DNA of 38,530 nucleotides, taken from assembly GCA_945875545.1 (NCBI GenBank), contig CAMCKZ010000024.1, positions 1-38,530 of the forward strand. The letters are read 5' to 3'. This document shows, piece after piece, positions 15,235-23,661 of this stretch; the first letter of the stretch is position 1; the number at the start of each line of letters is the position of its first letter. Origin of the DNA: Polyangium aurulentum (GTDB lineage: Bacteria; Myxococcota_A; Polyangia; Polyangiales; Polyangiaceae). The position numbers and the translations under genes are program-made. The notes under the pieces are model-generated. The model worked only from the letters and a program-made list of their open reading frames with translations. It was not told the DNA's origin and did not search any database.

Positions 15235-17361
15235 GTGACTACCCAAGCCGCACCTACGACCGCGAAATCTGAGTCGATCCTGTCGCTCTTGGTGCCCCTT
15301 GGCATCATCGGCGTTGTGTTGATGATGGTCATGCCGGTCCCGGCGTTCCTCCTGGACTTCCTGCTGGCCGTCAGCATCACGATTTCGGTGAGCGTGTTTT
15401 TGATCGCTCTCTTTATCGAAAAACCCCTGGATTACAGCGCGTTTCCTACGGTTGTCCTCGTGGCAACCCTCTTGCGGTTGGCCCTCAACGTCACGAGCAC
15501 CCGGCTCATTTTGCTCCACGGCAACGAAGGCACGGGCAGCGCTGGGCGCGTCATCGAGACCTTCGGCCGGTTCGTTGTCGGCGGCAACGTGGTCATCGGT
15601 CTCGTCGTCTTCATCATCCTCGTCGTCATCAACTTCGTCGTCATCACGAAGGGCGCAGGCCGCATCGCAGAGGTCTCCGCGAGGTTCACCCTCGACGCCA
15701 TGCCGGGCAAGCAGATGGCCATCGACGCGGAGCTCTCGTCTGGGATGATCACGCAAGATGTGGCGCGACGCCGGCGCAAGGAAGTGGAACGCGAGGCCGA
15801 CTTTTTCGGCGCCATGGACGGCGCGAGCAAGTTCGTCGGCGGCGATGCGGTGGCGAGCATTATCATCACCGTCGTGAACCTTGTGGGCGGCCTCATTCGC
15901 GGCGTGCTCGCGGGGATGGACATCGCGCAAGCTGCTGAAACCTTTAGTATTTTGTCTGTAGGCGATGCTCTCGTTACGCAGATTCCAGCCCTCTTGGTCT
16001 CCACGGCCGCGGGTCTTTTTGTCACGCGCACCGCGACGGGCCAGGAGCTCGGTTCGGCTCTGCGCGAGCAGATGTTCGGCACGCCTCGAGCCCTCGGGCT
16101 GACGGCGATCGTCGTGGCCTCTTTCATTCTTATTCCGGGCATGCCGGTCACGCCGTTCTTGCTCATCTCCGGTGGCCTCGGTTGGTTCGCGTACAACCAC
16201 TGGAACGACAAGGCGCACACCGCCGACGACACCTCGGGCACCGGAACGGGCACCTCCGCGGCAGGCGCAGCCACGGGCCCCACCGCATCACCCGGTGCCG
16301 CGACCGCCGAAGACATCGAGAAAGAGTTGCCCCTCGACGTGCTCGCTCTCGAAGTTGGCTTCGAACTGATTCCCGCCGTCGATGCGGGCATGGGCGGCAC
16401 GCTCCTCGACCGCATCGCGAATCTTCGCAAGCAATTTGCCATGGATTTCGGCATCATTCTGCCGCCGGTGCGCATTCGCGACAACCTGCTGTTGGCGTCG
16501 AACATCTACCGCTTCTTGCTACTCGGCACCGAAGTGGCGCGCGTGCAGCTCATTCCCGGGCGCCTCTTGGCGATGACCAATCCTGCGAGTCCGCCGGACA
16601 TGGACCTCGATGGTGAAGAGACCCGCGACCCGGTTTTCAATGCCCCCGCTCGCTGGATTCGCCCAACGGATCGCGACCTCGCCGAGGCCCTTGGGTACAC
16701 GGTTGTGGACCACGCCACGGTGATCGCCACGCACCTCGGAGAACTCTCAAAGCAGCTCGCCGATCAGCTTCTCGGGCGCGCGGAAGTGCAGCACCTGTTT
16801 GAGGTCTTCTCGCGCCAGAATCCGAAGATCGTCGACGACATCGTTCCCGCCATGTTGCCCATGGGCGACGTGCATAAAATCCTGCGAAATCTCTTGCGAG
16901 AAGGCGTTTCGATTCGCGACCTGCGGACGATTTTGGAGGCCCTTGCGGAGGTGTCGGCGACGACGAAAGACACCGAGCAACTGACGGAGATGGTGCGTGC
17001 GCGCTTGTCTCGCCAGATCACCGCGGCGGCCAAGGGTGAAGACACGTCCATCTCGGCCATCGTCCTTTCCGCAGCCGTGGAAGATACTTTCCGAAGGTCG
17101 CTCCGGGACATCTCCGCTGGCACGGGAGGTGCACTGGATCCCGAAGAGGTTCGTCGCATCGGTGCCTCCTTCGAAGCGTGCGTTCAACGCGTTCGCGACC
17201 AAGGCAAGACCCCGGTCCTCGTCACCAGCCCAGAGCTCCGCCGATACGTCAAAGCTTTTGCAGAGCGCCGCGCCCCCCAGGCCACCGTCATCTCGTACCG
17301 AGAAATCGATGGCCAGACGCAAATACGACCGATTGAAACCGTTACGAACCAGGCTGCCTGA
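15235..17361 (+). CDS. flhA: Flagellar export gate protein FlhA
   Basis: FlhA is the nonameric export-gate subunit that docks chaperone-substrate complexes and uses the proton motive force. The 708-residue product has seven to eight membrane helices in its first 320 residues and the FHIPEP-family loop (EVEREADFFGAMDGASKFVG, residues 183-202). A Gly/Thr/Ala-rich linker at about 335-360 is followed by the large cytoplasmic domain. Length is normal. The start is a GTG 102 nt after flhB, with only a poorly spaced G-rich word before it, so the exact start is less certain. Confidence 0.95.
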   Translation: MTTQAAPTTAKSESILSLLVPLGIIGVVLMMVMPVPAFLLDFLLAVSITISVSVFLIALFIEKPLDYSAFPTVVLVATLLRLALNVTSTRLILLHGNEGTGSAGRVIETFGRFVVGGNVVIGLVVFIILVVINFVVITKGAGRIAEVSARFTLDAMPGKQMAIDAELSSGMITQDVARRRRKEVEREADFFGAMDGASKFVGGDAVASIIITVVNLVGGLIRGVLAGMDIAQAAETFSILSVGDALVTQIPALLVSTAAGLFVTRTATGQELGSALREQMFGTPRALGLTAIVVASFILIPGMPVTPFLLISGGLGWFAYNHWNDKAHTADDTSGTGTGTSAAGAATGPTASPGAATAEDIEKELPLDVLALEVGFELIPAVDAGMGGTLLDRIANLRKQFAMDFGIILPPVRIRDNLLLASNIYRFLLLGTEVARVQLIPGRLLAMTNPASPPDMDLDGEETRDPVFNAPARWIRPTDRDLAEALGYTVVDHATVIATHLGELSKQLADQLLGRAEVQHLFEVFSRQNPKIVDDIVPAMLPMGDVHKILRNLLREGVSIRDLRTILEALAEVSATTKDTEQLTEMVRARLSRQITAAAKGEDTSISAIVLSAAVEDTFRRSLRDISAGTGGALDPEEVRRIGASFEACVQRVRDQGKTPVLVTSPELRRYVKAFAERRAPQATVISYREIDGQTQIRPIETVTNQAA

Positions 17362-17384
17362 GACCTGGAGCCCCGGAGAACCCG

Positions 17385-18593
17385 ATGAATTACGAATCCT
17401 TTCGCGGAAAAGACATGGCAGCGGCGCTCGCGCAAGTGCGTGCGGCGTTTGGTCCAAACGCGATCATCGGCATGACCCGAGTCATCACAAATGGCCGCGC
17501 CGGGGGCCTTGGGCACCGCTTCGTGGAGGTTCAGGCCGCCCCCCCGAGCGACGACGAGTTTGAGGAGCAAGCCCGTCCTGCGTTCGCTTCCATCGCCGCG
17601 TTGCGGGAGGAACAAGTGGGCGTCAAAACTTCGACGCTTTTCGCCGCCAAAGACATGGCGAAGCCAAAAACGACTGCCGCCGAGATTCTTAAGGCGATGG
17701 AAGGCATGAAGACGCCCCGCCACGCGGCCGACGATCGCATGCCGATTGGCTCCCTCGACAGCGAGCTGCGGCAACTGCGCGTCATGATCGAGAATCTCTC
17801 TTCCGCGCAAAAACCCCGGGATCGCGTGAATCAAATGCTCGCGGGTCTCGGCATCGAGGGAGAGTCGGCGCGCATCATCGCTGACGCGGTCGATGGCCCT
17901 ATTCCTGCGAACCCAAAATCAGCACGCACGCTTCTCAAAGAAGTCATTGGCGAGCACATCACCATCCACGCGGGCATCCTTGAGAAGCCAGGCAAGCGCA
18001 TCATCGCGTGTGTTGGTCCGACGGGTGCCGGCAAGACCACAACTCTTGCCAAACTGGCGGCCCGCGCGGCTTTCGATCTCGGCCGATCGGCAGCGGTCGT
18101 CACCCTCGATAGCTTTCGCGTGGGGGCGGTCGAGCAGATGCGACGCTTCGCCGAAATCATGGGTTTGCCTTTTGACGTAGCGCACGATCTTCAGGGATTT
18201 CGCTCAGCAATCAAGCGTCAAGAAGCCGACATTATTTTCGTCGACACCCCAAGCCGATCGACCGCGGATCGCAGGTCGCTCGAGCGTCTCGCCGAATGTT
18301 TGAGCGCCTCGCATGGCCGGGAAGTTGATCTCCTCCTCGTGGTTCCTGCAACGATGCGCGCACGCGATGCGGAACGTCTTCTTGCGAGCTTCGATGGTCT
18401 CAAACTCACGGGCACGGTGGTCACCAAGCTCGATGAGACCGATCAAATCGGTGGAGCTCTCCATCCGGTTCTCACGGGCCGCCTGCCGCTCTCGTACCTC
18501 TCGGCCGGGCCTCGCGTTCCCGAAGACTTGGAAGACGCCACGACCGCGACTGCAATTGCCGCTCTCTTCGCCACTGGAGCTTCGTTATGCTGA
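17385..18593 (+). CDS. flhF: Flagellar SRP-type GTPase FlhF
   Basis: FlhF is an SRP-family GTPase that places the flagellum at the cell pole. The 402-residue protein has a variable N-terminal B domain, a helical N domain (about 125-205) and the G domain with P-loop GPTGAGKTT (residues 211-219). The G4 motif is TKLDET, followed by QIGGALHPVL and the family's closing RVPEDLEDA. The G3 motif reads DTPSRS instead of the usual DTAGRS, an odd change in a nucleotide-sensing loop. A GGAGA ribosome site precedes the ATG. The usual partner gene flhG does not follow. Confidence 0.94.
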   Translation: MNYESFRGKDMAAALAQVRAAFGPNAIIGMTRVITNGRAGGLGHRFVEVQAAPPSDDEFEEQARPAFASIAALREEQVGVKTSTLFAAKDMAKPKTTAAEILKAMEGMKTPRHAADDRMPIGSLDSELRQLRVMIENLSSAQKPRDRVNQMLAGLGIEGESARIIADAVDGPIPANPKSARTLLKEVIGEHITIHAGILEKPGKRIIACVGPTGAGKTTTLAKLAARAAFDLGRSAAVVTLDSFRVGAVEQMRRFAEIMGLPFDVAHDLQGFRSAIKRQEADIIFVDTPSRSTADRRSLERLAECLSASHGREVDLLLVVPATMRARDAERLLASFDGLKLTGTVVTKLDETDQIGGALHPVLTGRLPLSYLSAGPRVPEDLEDATTATAIAALFATGASLC

Positions 18594-19393
18594 CCTCAGT
18601 CTCGAAACGCACGATGAGCAGTGACACTCCACCCGACGGTGATCGTCCGAGCCAATCCTCTGGAGGGACGGCGGGCGGAAGCCAGAACCCGACCTACCAG
18701 CGCTACCTGCCGCTCGTGCGGCGGATCACGATGCGCCTCGTGCGAAAACTTCCCGCCGAGGTCACGCTCGATGACCTTCTCGGCGCGGGTTGGCTTGGTC
18801 TCGTCGAGGCCCTTCGCCGCCGCACCGACGTGATGGATGAAGAGCAGTTTGAGGCCTATGCGTCGCATCGTGTGCGAGGCGCAATTCTTGATTATCTGCG
18901 GAGCCTCGACCCCATGTCGCGAAAACTTCGCGGTGCATCGAGGCAAATCTCTCTCGCGATCAAAACGCTGGCGGCCCATCTTGGGCGGGCGCCCGAGGAA
19001 GAAGAAATCGCCGGTCAACTCGGGCTGCCCGTGGAGACCTATCGCCAGCTCTTGGGCGACGTCGCGCAGGCCGACATGGCGCGCATCGAGCTGACGGATC
19101 TTGTGGCACCCGCAACCCTTCCCGATGCGGGGCCCGATCACATTGTGAGCCGCGCGCAGCTCATCGAACAGATCGCTCAAGCCATTGACGAACTGCCCGA
19201 GAGACTGAAACTCGTCGTGGGCCTTTATTACCAAGAAGAGCTTAATCTTAAGGAAATAGGCCTTGTTTTGGAGGTGACCGAATCGCGCGTGTGCCAGCTT
19301 CACAGCGAGGCCATTCACCGAATTCGCGCTGCCCTCGAAGACGATTCGCCCGTGGCCAGTCGCCCGCGCATGCGCCTTAGGAGTGTTCCATGA
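18587..19393 (+). CDS. fliA: Flagellar sigma factor FliA (sigma-28)
   Basis: FliA directs RNA polymerase to late flagellar genes. The 268-residue protein contains sigma region 2 (YLPLVRRITMRLVRKLP, then LLGAGWLGLVEAL and FEAYASHRVRGAILDYLRSL), region 3 (about residues 120-165) and region 4 with the helix-turn-helix YQEELNLKEIGLVLEVTESR. This matches the FliA/WhiG subgroup. The ATG at 18587 overlaps the flhF end by 7 nt and has GGAG seven bases upstream. A second ATG at 18614 is possible. The stop overlaps flgF by 4 nt. No anti-sigma factor flgM was recognised nearby. Confidence 0.94.
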   Translation: MLTSVSKRTMSSDTPPDGDRPSQSSGGTAGGSQNPTYQRYLPLVRRITMRLVRKLPAEVTLDDLLGAGWLGLVEALRRRTDVMDEEQFEAYASHRVRGAILDYLRSLDPMSRKLRGASRQISLAIKTLAAHLGRAPEEEEIAGQLGLPVETYRQLLGDVAQADMARIELTDLVAPATLPDAGPDHIVSRAQLIEQIAQAIDELPERLKLVVGLYYQEELNLKEIGLVLEVTESRVCQLHSEAIHRIRAALEDDSPVASRPRMRLRSVP

Positions 19394-20127
19394 GCAGCGG
19401 CATTTGGTCTGCTGCCAGCGGGGCCATTGCCAATCTCACCGCGATGGACGTCGCCGCCACGAACGCGGCGAACGTCGACACCCACGGGTTTCGTGCCGAG
19501 CACACCATTTTTCGCGAGCTCCTCGGGAGGACGAACACGAACCTTCCGGGCAACGTTGATGGCCGTGATTTGCGTTACGCGATCATCGACGAAACGGGCA
19601 CCGACACGAGAACGGGCGCCACGATCATGACCGGCCGCCCCCTCGACGGCGCCATCTTGGGCGACGGCTATTTCTCCGTGCAGACAGAAGGCGGCGAGCG
19701 CTTTACGCGCAGCGGAGCCCTGCAAATTTCCAAAGCCGGTATTCTTGTCGACAACAATGGCAACCCGTTCAACTCCACGAGCGGCAGCCCCATTGTGGTG
19801 CCGCCCAATGCCAAAAAGGCCGAGATTACGCCAGACGGTTCCATCCTCGTGAACGGGCAAAAGGCGGGGCAGCTTCGTATTGTCAAGCCCGAGGCGAAGG
19901 CCCAGTTTTGGCGTGAAGGCAACCTGCTCTTCGAGATTCGAGGCGGTACGGTGCCTGTCACAAATGTACGCATCGAGCCGGGCGCTCTCGAGGGCTCCAA
20001 CGTGTCGGCGGTGAAGGCGATGCTCGACATCGTTTCCGCGAACCGCACCTACGACGCCTGCCAGCGCGCGATTGAAGCGTTCAGTGAAGCCGACAAGAAG
20101 GCCATTGGCGGGCTCATGAAGGGCTGA
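19390..20127 (+). CDS. flgF: Flagellar basal-body rod protein FlgF
   Basis: This is a rod protein of the FlgE/F/G family. The 245-residue product has the N-terminal helix and motif (DVAATNAANVDTHGFRAEHT), the beta-rich core with LGDGYFSVQTEGGERFTRSG and a C-terminal helix ending near ANRTYDACQRAIEAFSEADK. Length and the short core fit FlgF better than FlgG, and the ending resembles FlgF. The distal-rod gene flgG, often next to it, is not in this window. A perfect AGGAG precedes the ATG inside the end of fliA. Confidence 0.8.
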   Translation: MSSGIWSAASGAIANLTAMDVAATNAANVDTHGFRAEHTIFRELLGRTNTNLPGNVDGRDLRYAIIDETGTDTRTGATIMTGRPLDGAILGDGYFSVQTEGGERFTRSGALQISKAGILVDNNGNPFNSTSGSPIVVPPNAKKAEITPDGSILVNGQKAGQLRIVKPEAKAQFWREGNLLFEIRGGTVPVTNVRIEPGALEGSNVSAVKAMLDIVSANRTYDACQRAIEAFSEADKKAIGGLMKG

Positions 20128-20571
20128 GTGAACGCTGGTAAACGGTGCTGCCGCGGCCGCTCGAGCCGCCTTGAGCCCCGGGTGCTCGCCAGCCCCGGAA
20201 ATTTGCGAACGCGCTGGGGGTGGGGCCGTTGTTGCTTCGCGTCCCTCGCGCGCATTGCGGGTATAAGAGCGCTCGCCGCTTCGCGTCTCCGAAAAGTTCA
20301 CGGAGAAACGGGTCGGTTATTTTTCCTCGGCGCTGCACCCTGATACGGTGATGGAAGCACGAATGATAACGGCCTCAGCGAACATGGAACGACTCTTGAT
20401 GGTGGTACGGGGAGGCGAATTGACGCCCCTCGTTTCTTCGGAGTCTAGTCCATGTATGCGCAGCATATTCCCGACGAATTCACCACGCGGAGGCACATCG
20501 ATCGTGCGCTTGCAGAGGGGTCGTCGCGCGAGCGTGCCCGGGTTATTCAACGACTCCGAAGGGGGCCGGTC
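20128..20571. other. Long intergenic region between flgF and fliW
   Basis: This 444-nt stretch carries no ORF that I can assign. A sigma-54-like element lies at 20221-20236: TGGGGC, five bases, TTGCT, with GG and GC exactly ten bases apart but three departures from consensus. The fliW frame extends upstream in phase to an ATG at 20452 that has GGAG eight bases before it. That adds 40 residues rich in Arg and Glu without family resemblance. No csrA gene, the usual partner of fliW, is seen. Confidence 0.4.
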
Positions 20572-21039
20572 ATGATTGTGGAGAGTCAGCGATTCGGCAC
20601 CGTCGATATCGATGAAGCGGACCTCATACAGTTTCCGGCGGGCATCATCGGATTCCCTGGGGAGCATCACTTCGTGATGATGCAAATGCGTGAAAACGCA
20701 GTGGTTGGTTGGCTGCAATCGGTGACGTCGCCTTGGTTTGCGCTCCCGGTCGTAAGCCTTGATGTCCTCGATTTGGACATGAGTCACTTCAACCTCGTCG
20801 ACATCGCCAAGCAGGCTGGGCTTGCGGGCCGCGAAGACAGCATCGCCGTCATGATCGTGCTGAATGTCAGCGTTCTGGCGGGTGCAAGCGTCAACCTTGT
20901 GGCACCAATTGTCGTCGACGCGGACTCGCGCACCGGTGCCCAAATACTCTTAGACGCTGCGCGCTATTCGACCCAAGAGCCGTTCGTCGTACGGCCCGGT
21001 GCCGAGGCCGCTGCCGCCGCCGGTACGGGCGAAATTTAG
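20572..21039 (+). CDS. fliW: Flagellar assembly factor FliW
   Basis: FliW binds flagellin and antagonises the RNA-binding protein CsrA, coupling flagellin level to its translation. The 155-residue product has the FliW consensus start (FGTVDIDEADLIQFPAGIIG), the central FALPVVSLDVLDLDM region and NLVAPIVVDADSRTGAQILL near the end, and its length fits the family. The start at 20572 follows AAGGGGG by six bases and agrees with the family N-terminus. A start at 20452 would give a 195-residue form. Convergent with the amidase gene downstream. Confidence 0.88.
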   Translation: MIVESQRFGTVDIDEADLIQFPAGIIGFPGEHHFVMMQMRENAVVGWLQSVTSPWFALPVVSLDVLDLDMSHFNLVDIAKQAGLAGREDSIAVMIVLNVSVLAGASVNLVAPIVVDADSRTGAQILLDAARYSTQEPFVVRPGAEAAAAAGTGEI

Positions 21040-21111
21040 GCCCCCGGGAGCTCCGGCCCGGGCATCGCCGGTCAACGCTCGGTCATCGCTCGGGCGCCCC
21101 CGCGCGTACCG

Positions 21112-21162
21112 AAAAACAGGTGCAGACTGCACGCATATCGGAAAACGCGTGCAGTCTACGCC
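21112..21162 (-). terminator. Intrinsic terminator of the amidase gene
   Basis: A long inverted repeat pairs 21119-21134 with 21147-21162: an 11-bp perfect inner stem, one mismatch and four further pairs, with a 12-nt loop. Read on the minus strand, it is followed two bases later by five T residues (complement of 21112-21116). It lies 14 nt after the amidase stop, exactly where a rho-independent terminator is expected. There is no T-run on the plus-strand side, so it should not stop fliW transcripts by the same mechanism. Confidence 0.7.
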
Positions 21163-21175
21163 AAGCGACGAGCGG

Positions 21176-22846
21176 CTACAGTTGGTCGGCGCGCACTTGG
21201 GGGCTCATGCACCGCGCCGCGCCCGAGCGCTCAAGCTCCGCGATCGCCGCGAAAACAGTGGCTTCGTCCCAGGCATCGCCGCACAACTGGAGGCCAATGG
21301 GCCGGCCGTTGGAGTCGGTGCCCACGGGAACGCTGGCCGCCGGGAGCCCCGTGAGGTTGGCCAAAAAAGTGTACCGCGTAAGGGCCTCGACGAGGCGTGC
21401 ATCGAGAAACCCCGACGACATTTCTGCGTCGGAAACTTCCGGCGCGGTGACCGCGAGGGTCGGACTCGCGAGGAGGTCGATGCGCTCAAAGTGACGCTGC
21501 ACTTCTAGCCGGAGGCCCGAGCGAAGACGCTGGGCGTCGAGGTATTCAACGGTCGAAAACTCGAGAAGCGCCGCCACACTGATGCGGAGATCGAGCCCCA
21601 TATTTTCGGGCTGTGTTAGGTAGTCCAGGGCCAAGTCAGCGGCTGCGGGCCCGCCGATACTCACGACGCCAATGGGTCCGGCGAAGGCCGCGAGATCCGC
21701 GTCAATTTCCACGAGTTCCGCTCCCGCAGCCTCGAGCACGGAGAGGGCCTGCCGGCACGTTTGTGCGATGTGCCAGGGCGCATTTTGCCACTCGTGTTTG
21801 TACATGCCGATGCGCAAACCCTTAACGCCGCGCCCGAGGGCACTTCGCCATTGGCCGCTTGGACCAGACGGCGCGAGGATTGTCTGATCGTCTTCTTGGT
21901 CGAGGCCCGCGGTGATTTCGAGAACGTCTGCCAGCTCCGCGCTGCCACACGCGAGGGGCCCTACGTGCTCCACGGTGCCCCCAAAAACGTCGCCGGCGCG
22001 GCTGATGCGGCCCCAGGTCGCTTTGATGCCAAAAACGCCGTTAAGCGATGCTGGAATGCGAATGGACCCGCCCCCGTCGGCACCGAGGCCGAAGGGCACG
22101 AGTCCCGTTCCCACGGCGACGCCGGTGCCCGTGGACGACCCTCCCGCGACGCAGCGCGGATCGTGGGGGTTGCGCGGCATAGGCCGTTTGGGATTGAAGC
22201 CGATGGGCGACATTCCGTACTCCGTCATGGCGCTACTTCCGATGACGATGGCGCCGGCTTCGCGCAGAATGCGGACCATCGTCGCATCGCGTTCCGCAGG
22301 GATTCCGCTCTTCACCGCTGTGCCGGCCTGGCAACGAAGCCCGGCGACTGCCATTTCTTCCTTGACAACGAAGGGGATTCCGTCGAGGGGGCCGAGCGGA
22401 GTGCCTTTGGCGTAGCGTTCGCGCGAGGCCCGCGCCGCTTGAAGGGCTTCCGCCTCGCATAGTTCATACACCGGCGAGCAATTGCTTCCGCCGGAGCGCA
22501 GCGCCTTCGTCTGCGCGATGACGTGCTCCGTGAGCACCACGGGGTCGAGGTTGCCGCGCATAAAATCGGCTACGTACGATGCCGCATTGCGCGCCCACCC
22601 TTGGTACCGCGGTGCGCCGAGTTTCGAATCGTGCGGCGTGCGCGGGGCTCGTCCCATGAGCGGCGCGTTATCCAAGGGAATTCGCCCGCGAAACGTGGGT
22701 GGCAGGCGATCCAGCCGGTCGACACCGAGGTCTTTTCGAAAGACCTGCTTGATGGCCATCGCACCTACACGGTGTCGGGCGAGCTTGCTGAGGGCTTCCA
22801 GGGCTTTGCCGGAAATGCGGGGGGGTGGCGGTAGCATGGCGGCCAT
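21176..22846 (-). CDS. Amidase-signature family hydrolase
   Basis: This enzyme belongs to the amidase-signature family (amidases, GatA, fatty-acid amide hydrolases), which hydrolyse C-N amide bonds with a Ser-cisSer-Lys triad. In the 556-residue product the triad is Lys162 (FVVKEEMAVAG), Ser237 in GGSSTGTG and Ser261 in DGGGSIRIPAS. An N-terminal extension of about 100 residues precedes the catalytic domain. The substrate cannot be told. Without gatB/gatC nearby it is unlikely to be GatA. The ATG at 22846 (or 22837) is preferred. A start at 22948 would overlap the apaG coding region. Confidence 0.88.
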   Translation of the reverse strand: MAAMLPPPPRISGKALEALSKLARHRVGAMAIKQVFRKDLGVDRLDRLPPTFRGRIPLDNAPLMGRAPRTPHDSKLGAPRYQGWARNAASYVADFMRGNLDPVVLTEHVIAQTKALRSGGSNCSPVYELCEAEALQAARASRERYAKGTPLGPLDGIPFVVKEEMAVAGLRCQAGTAVKSGIPAERDATMVRILREAGAIVIGSSAMTEYGMSPIGFNPKRPMPRNPHDPRCVAGGSSTGTGVAVGTGLVPFGLGADGGGSIRIPASLNGVFGIKATWGRISRAGDVFGGTVEHVGPLACGSAELADVLEITAGLDQEDDQTILAPSGPSGQWRSALGRGVKGLRIGMYKHEWQNAPWHIAQTCRQALSVLEAAGAELVEIDADLAAFAGPIGVVSIGGPAAADLALDYLTQPENMGLDLRISVAALLEFSTVEYLDAQRLRSGLRLEVQRHFERIDLLASPTLAVTAPEVSDAEMSSGFLDARLVEALTRYTFLANLTGLPAASVPVGTDSNGRPIGLQLCGDAWDEATVFAAIAELERSGAARCMSPQVRADQL

Positions 22847-22916
22847 CTTACGGAGATCGCGGGCCACGTCGAGGGCAGCCTTGACGGCCCTCAAAACTTC
22901 AGTAGGCCAATGTGTT

Positions 22917-23300
22917 GTGACGATCGCAACCACGCAGGGAATCCGCATTGAAGTGCAGTCCGGGTACGTCGCGGCGCAGTCGTCACCGCGCGACCACCAT
23001 TACGTCTTTGCGTACACCGTGCGTATTTCCAACGTCGGCAACGCCTACGCGCAACTTCTTAACCGCCACTGGGTCATCACCGACGGCGAAGGTCATGTCG
23101 AAGAAGTGCGCGGGCCCGGCGTGGTTGGCCAAACGCCGCGGCTGAATCCCGGCGACAGCTTCGAGTACACGAGCGGGTGTGTTTTGCGCACGCCGCGCGG
23201 TTCCATGGCGGGAACCTACGAATTCACCCGCATCGACAACGACCGTTTTGACGCTCAAATCGCTTCGTTTGACCTGCGTCTTCCCCTCACACTGAACTGA
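22917..23300 (+). CDS. apaG: ApaG-domain protein
   Basis: ApaG is a small immunoglobulin-like fold protein linked to Co2+ and Mg2+ homeostasis. Its exact biochemical role is not settled. The 127-residue product matches the family along its length: IEVQSGYVAAQSSPRDHHYV, FAYTVRISNVGNAYAQLLNR, GPGVVGQTPRLNPGDSFEYT and a SGCVLRTPRGSMAGTYE segment. The GTG at 22917 gives a family-like length. A TTG at 22881 has a better ribosome site (GAGGG five bases upstream) and would add 12 residues. It is divergent from the amidase and 4 nt ahead of cyaY. Confidence 0.93.
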   Translation: MTIATTQGIRIEVQSGYVAAQSSPRDHHYVFAYTVRISNVGNAYAQLLNRHWVITDGEGHVEEVRGPGVVGQTPRLNPGDSFEYTSGCVLRTPRGSMAGTYEFTRIDNDRFDAQIASFDLRLPLTLN

Positions 23301-23304
23301 TTCC

Positions 23305-23661
23305 ATGAACGACGAAGCCGACTATTTTCGCCACGCCGAGGTCGCCTTTCGTCGCATCGACGATGCCCTCTGCGACGTCGACGTCGACTTGGTGGACTGC
23401 GAGCGAAGCGGAGATGTGCTCACGCTCACCTTTGGCTCGGGCAAACGCTGCGTCGTCAATACGCAGCGCCCCACGCAACAAATCTGGGTGGCGGCAAGTT
23501 CTCGCGGCTGGCACTTTCGCTTCGATGGCGCCGAGTGGATCGACGAACGGAACGCCGCCAGCAACGACGCCAGCATCAATGAGAAGGCGCTGACGAATAC
23601 GCTCTTTTCAACGCTCGAGAGCATCGTCAAAGAACACGCCAATGTCGATATATCGTTCTGA
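23305..23661 (+). CDS. cyaY: CyaY, bacterial frataxin
   Basis: CyaY is the bacterial frataxin, an acidic iron-binding protein that modulates iron-sulfur cluster assembly at IscS. The 118-residue product shows the frataxin layout. A first helix carries acidic residues (EADYFRHAEVAFRRIDDAL), followed by strands with DVDVDLVDCERSGDVLTLTF. The signature VVNTQRPTQQIWVAASSRGW comes next, then FRFDGAEWIDER. The NxQxPxxQIWxA core is diagnostic. It begins 4 nt after apaG and its 3' end overlaps the globin gene by 20 nt. Frataxins are best known from alpha-, beta- and gammaproteobacteria, so its presence here is notable. Confidence 0.9.
   Translation: MNDEADYFRHAEVAFRRIDDALCDVDVDLVDCERSGDVLTLTFGSGKRCVVNTQRPTQQIWVAASSRGWHFRFDGAEWIDERNAASNDASINEKALTNTLFSTLESIVKEHANVDISF

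Noticed and set aside
20348-20575. 75-codon plus-strand frame before fliW
   Set aside because: No family resemblance, not CsrA or FlgM by inspection, and its end overlaps the fliW start in another frame.
22847-22948. Upstream start for the amidase
   Set aside because: It would overlap the coding start of the divergent apaG gene, and the extra residues have no family resemblance.
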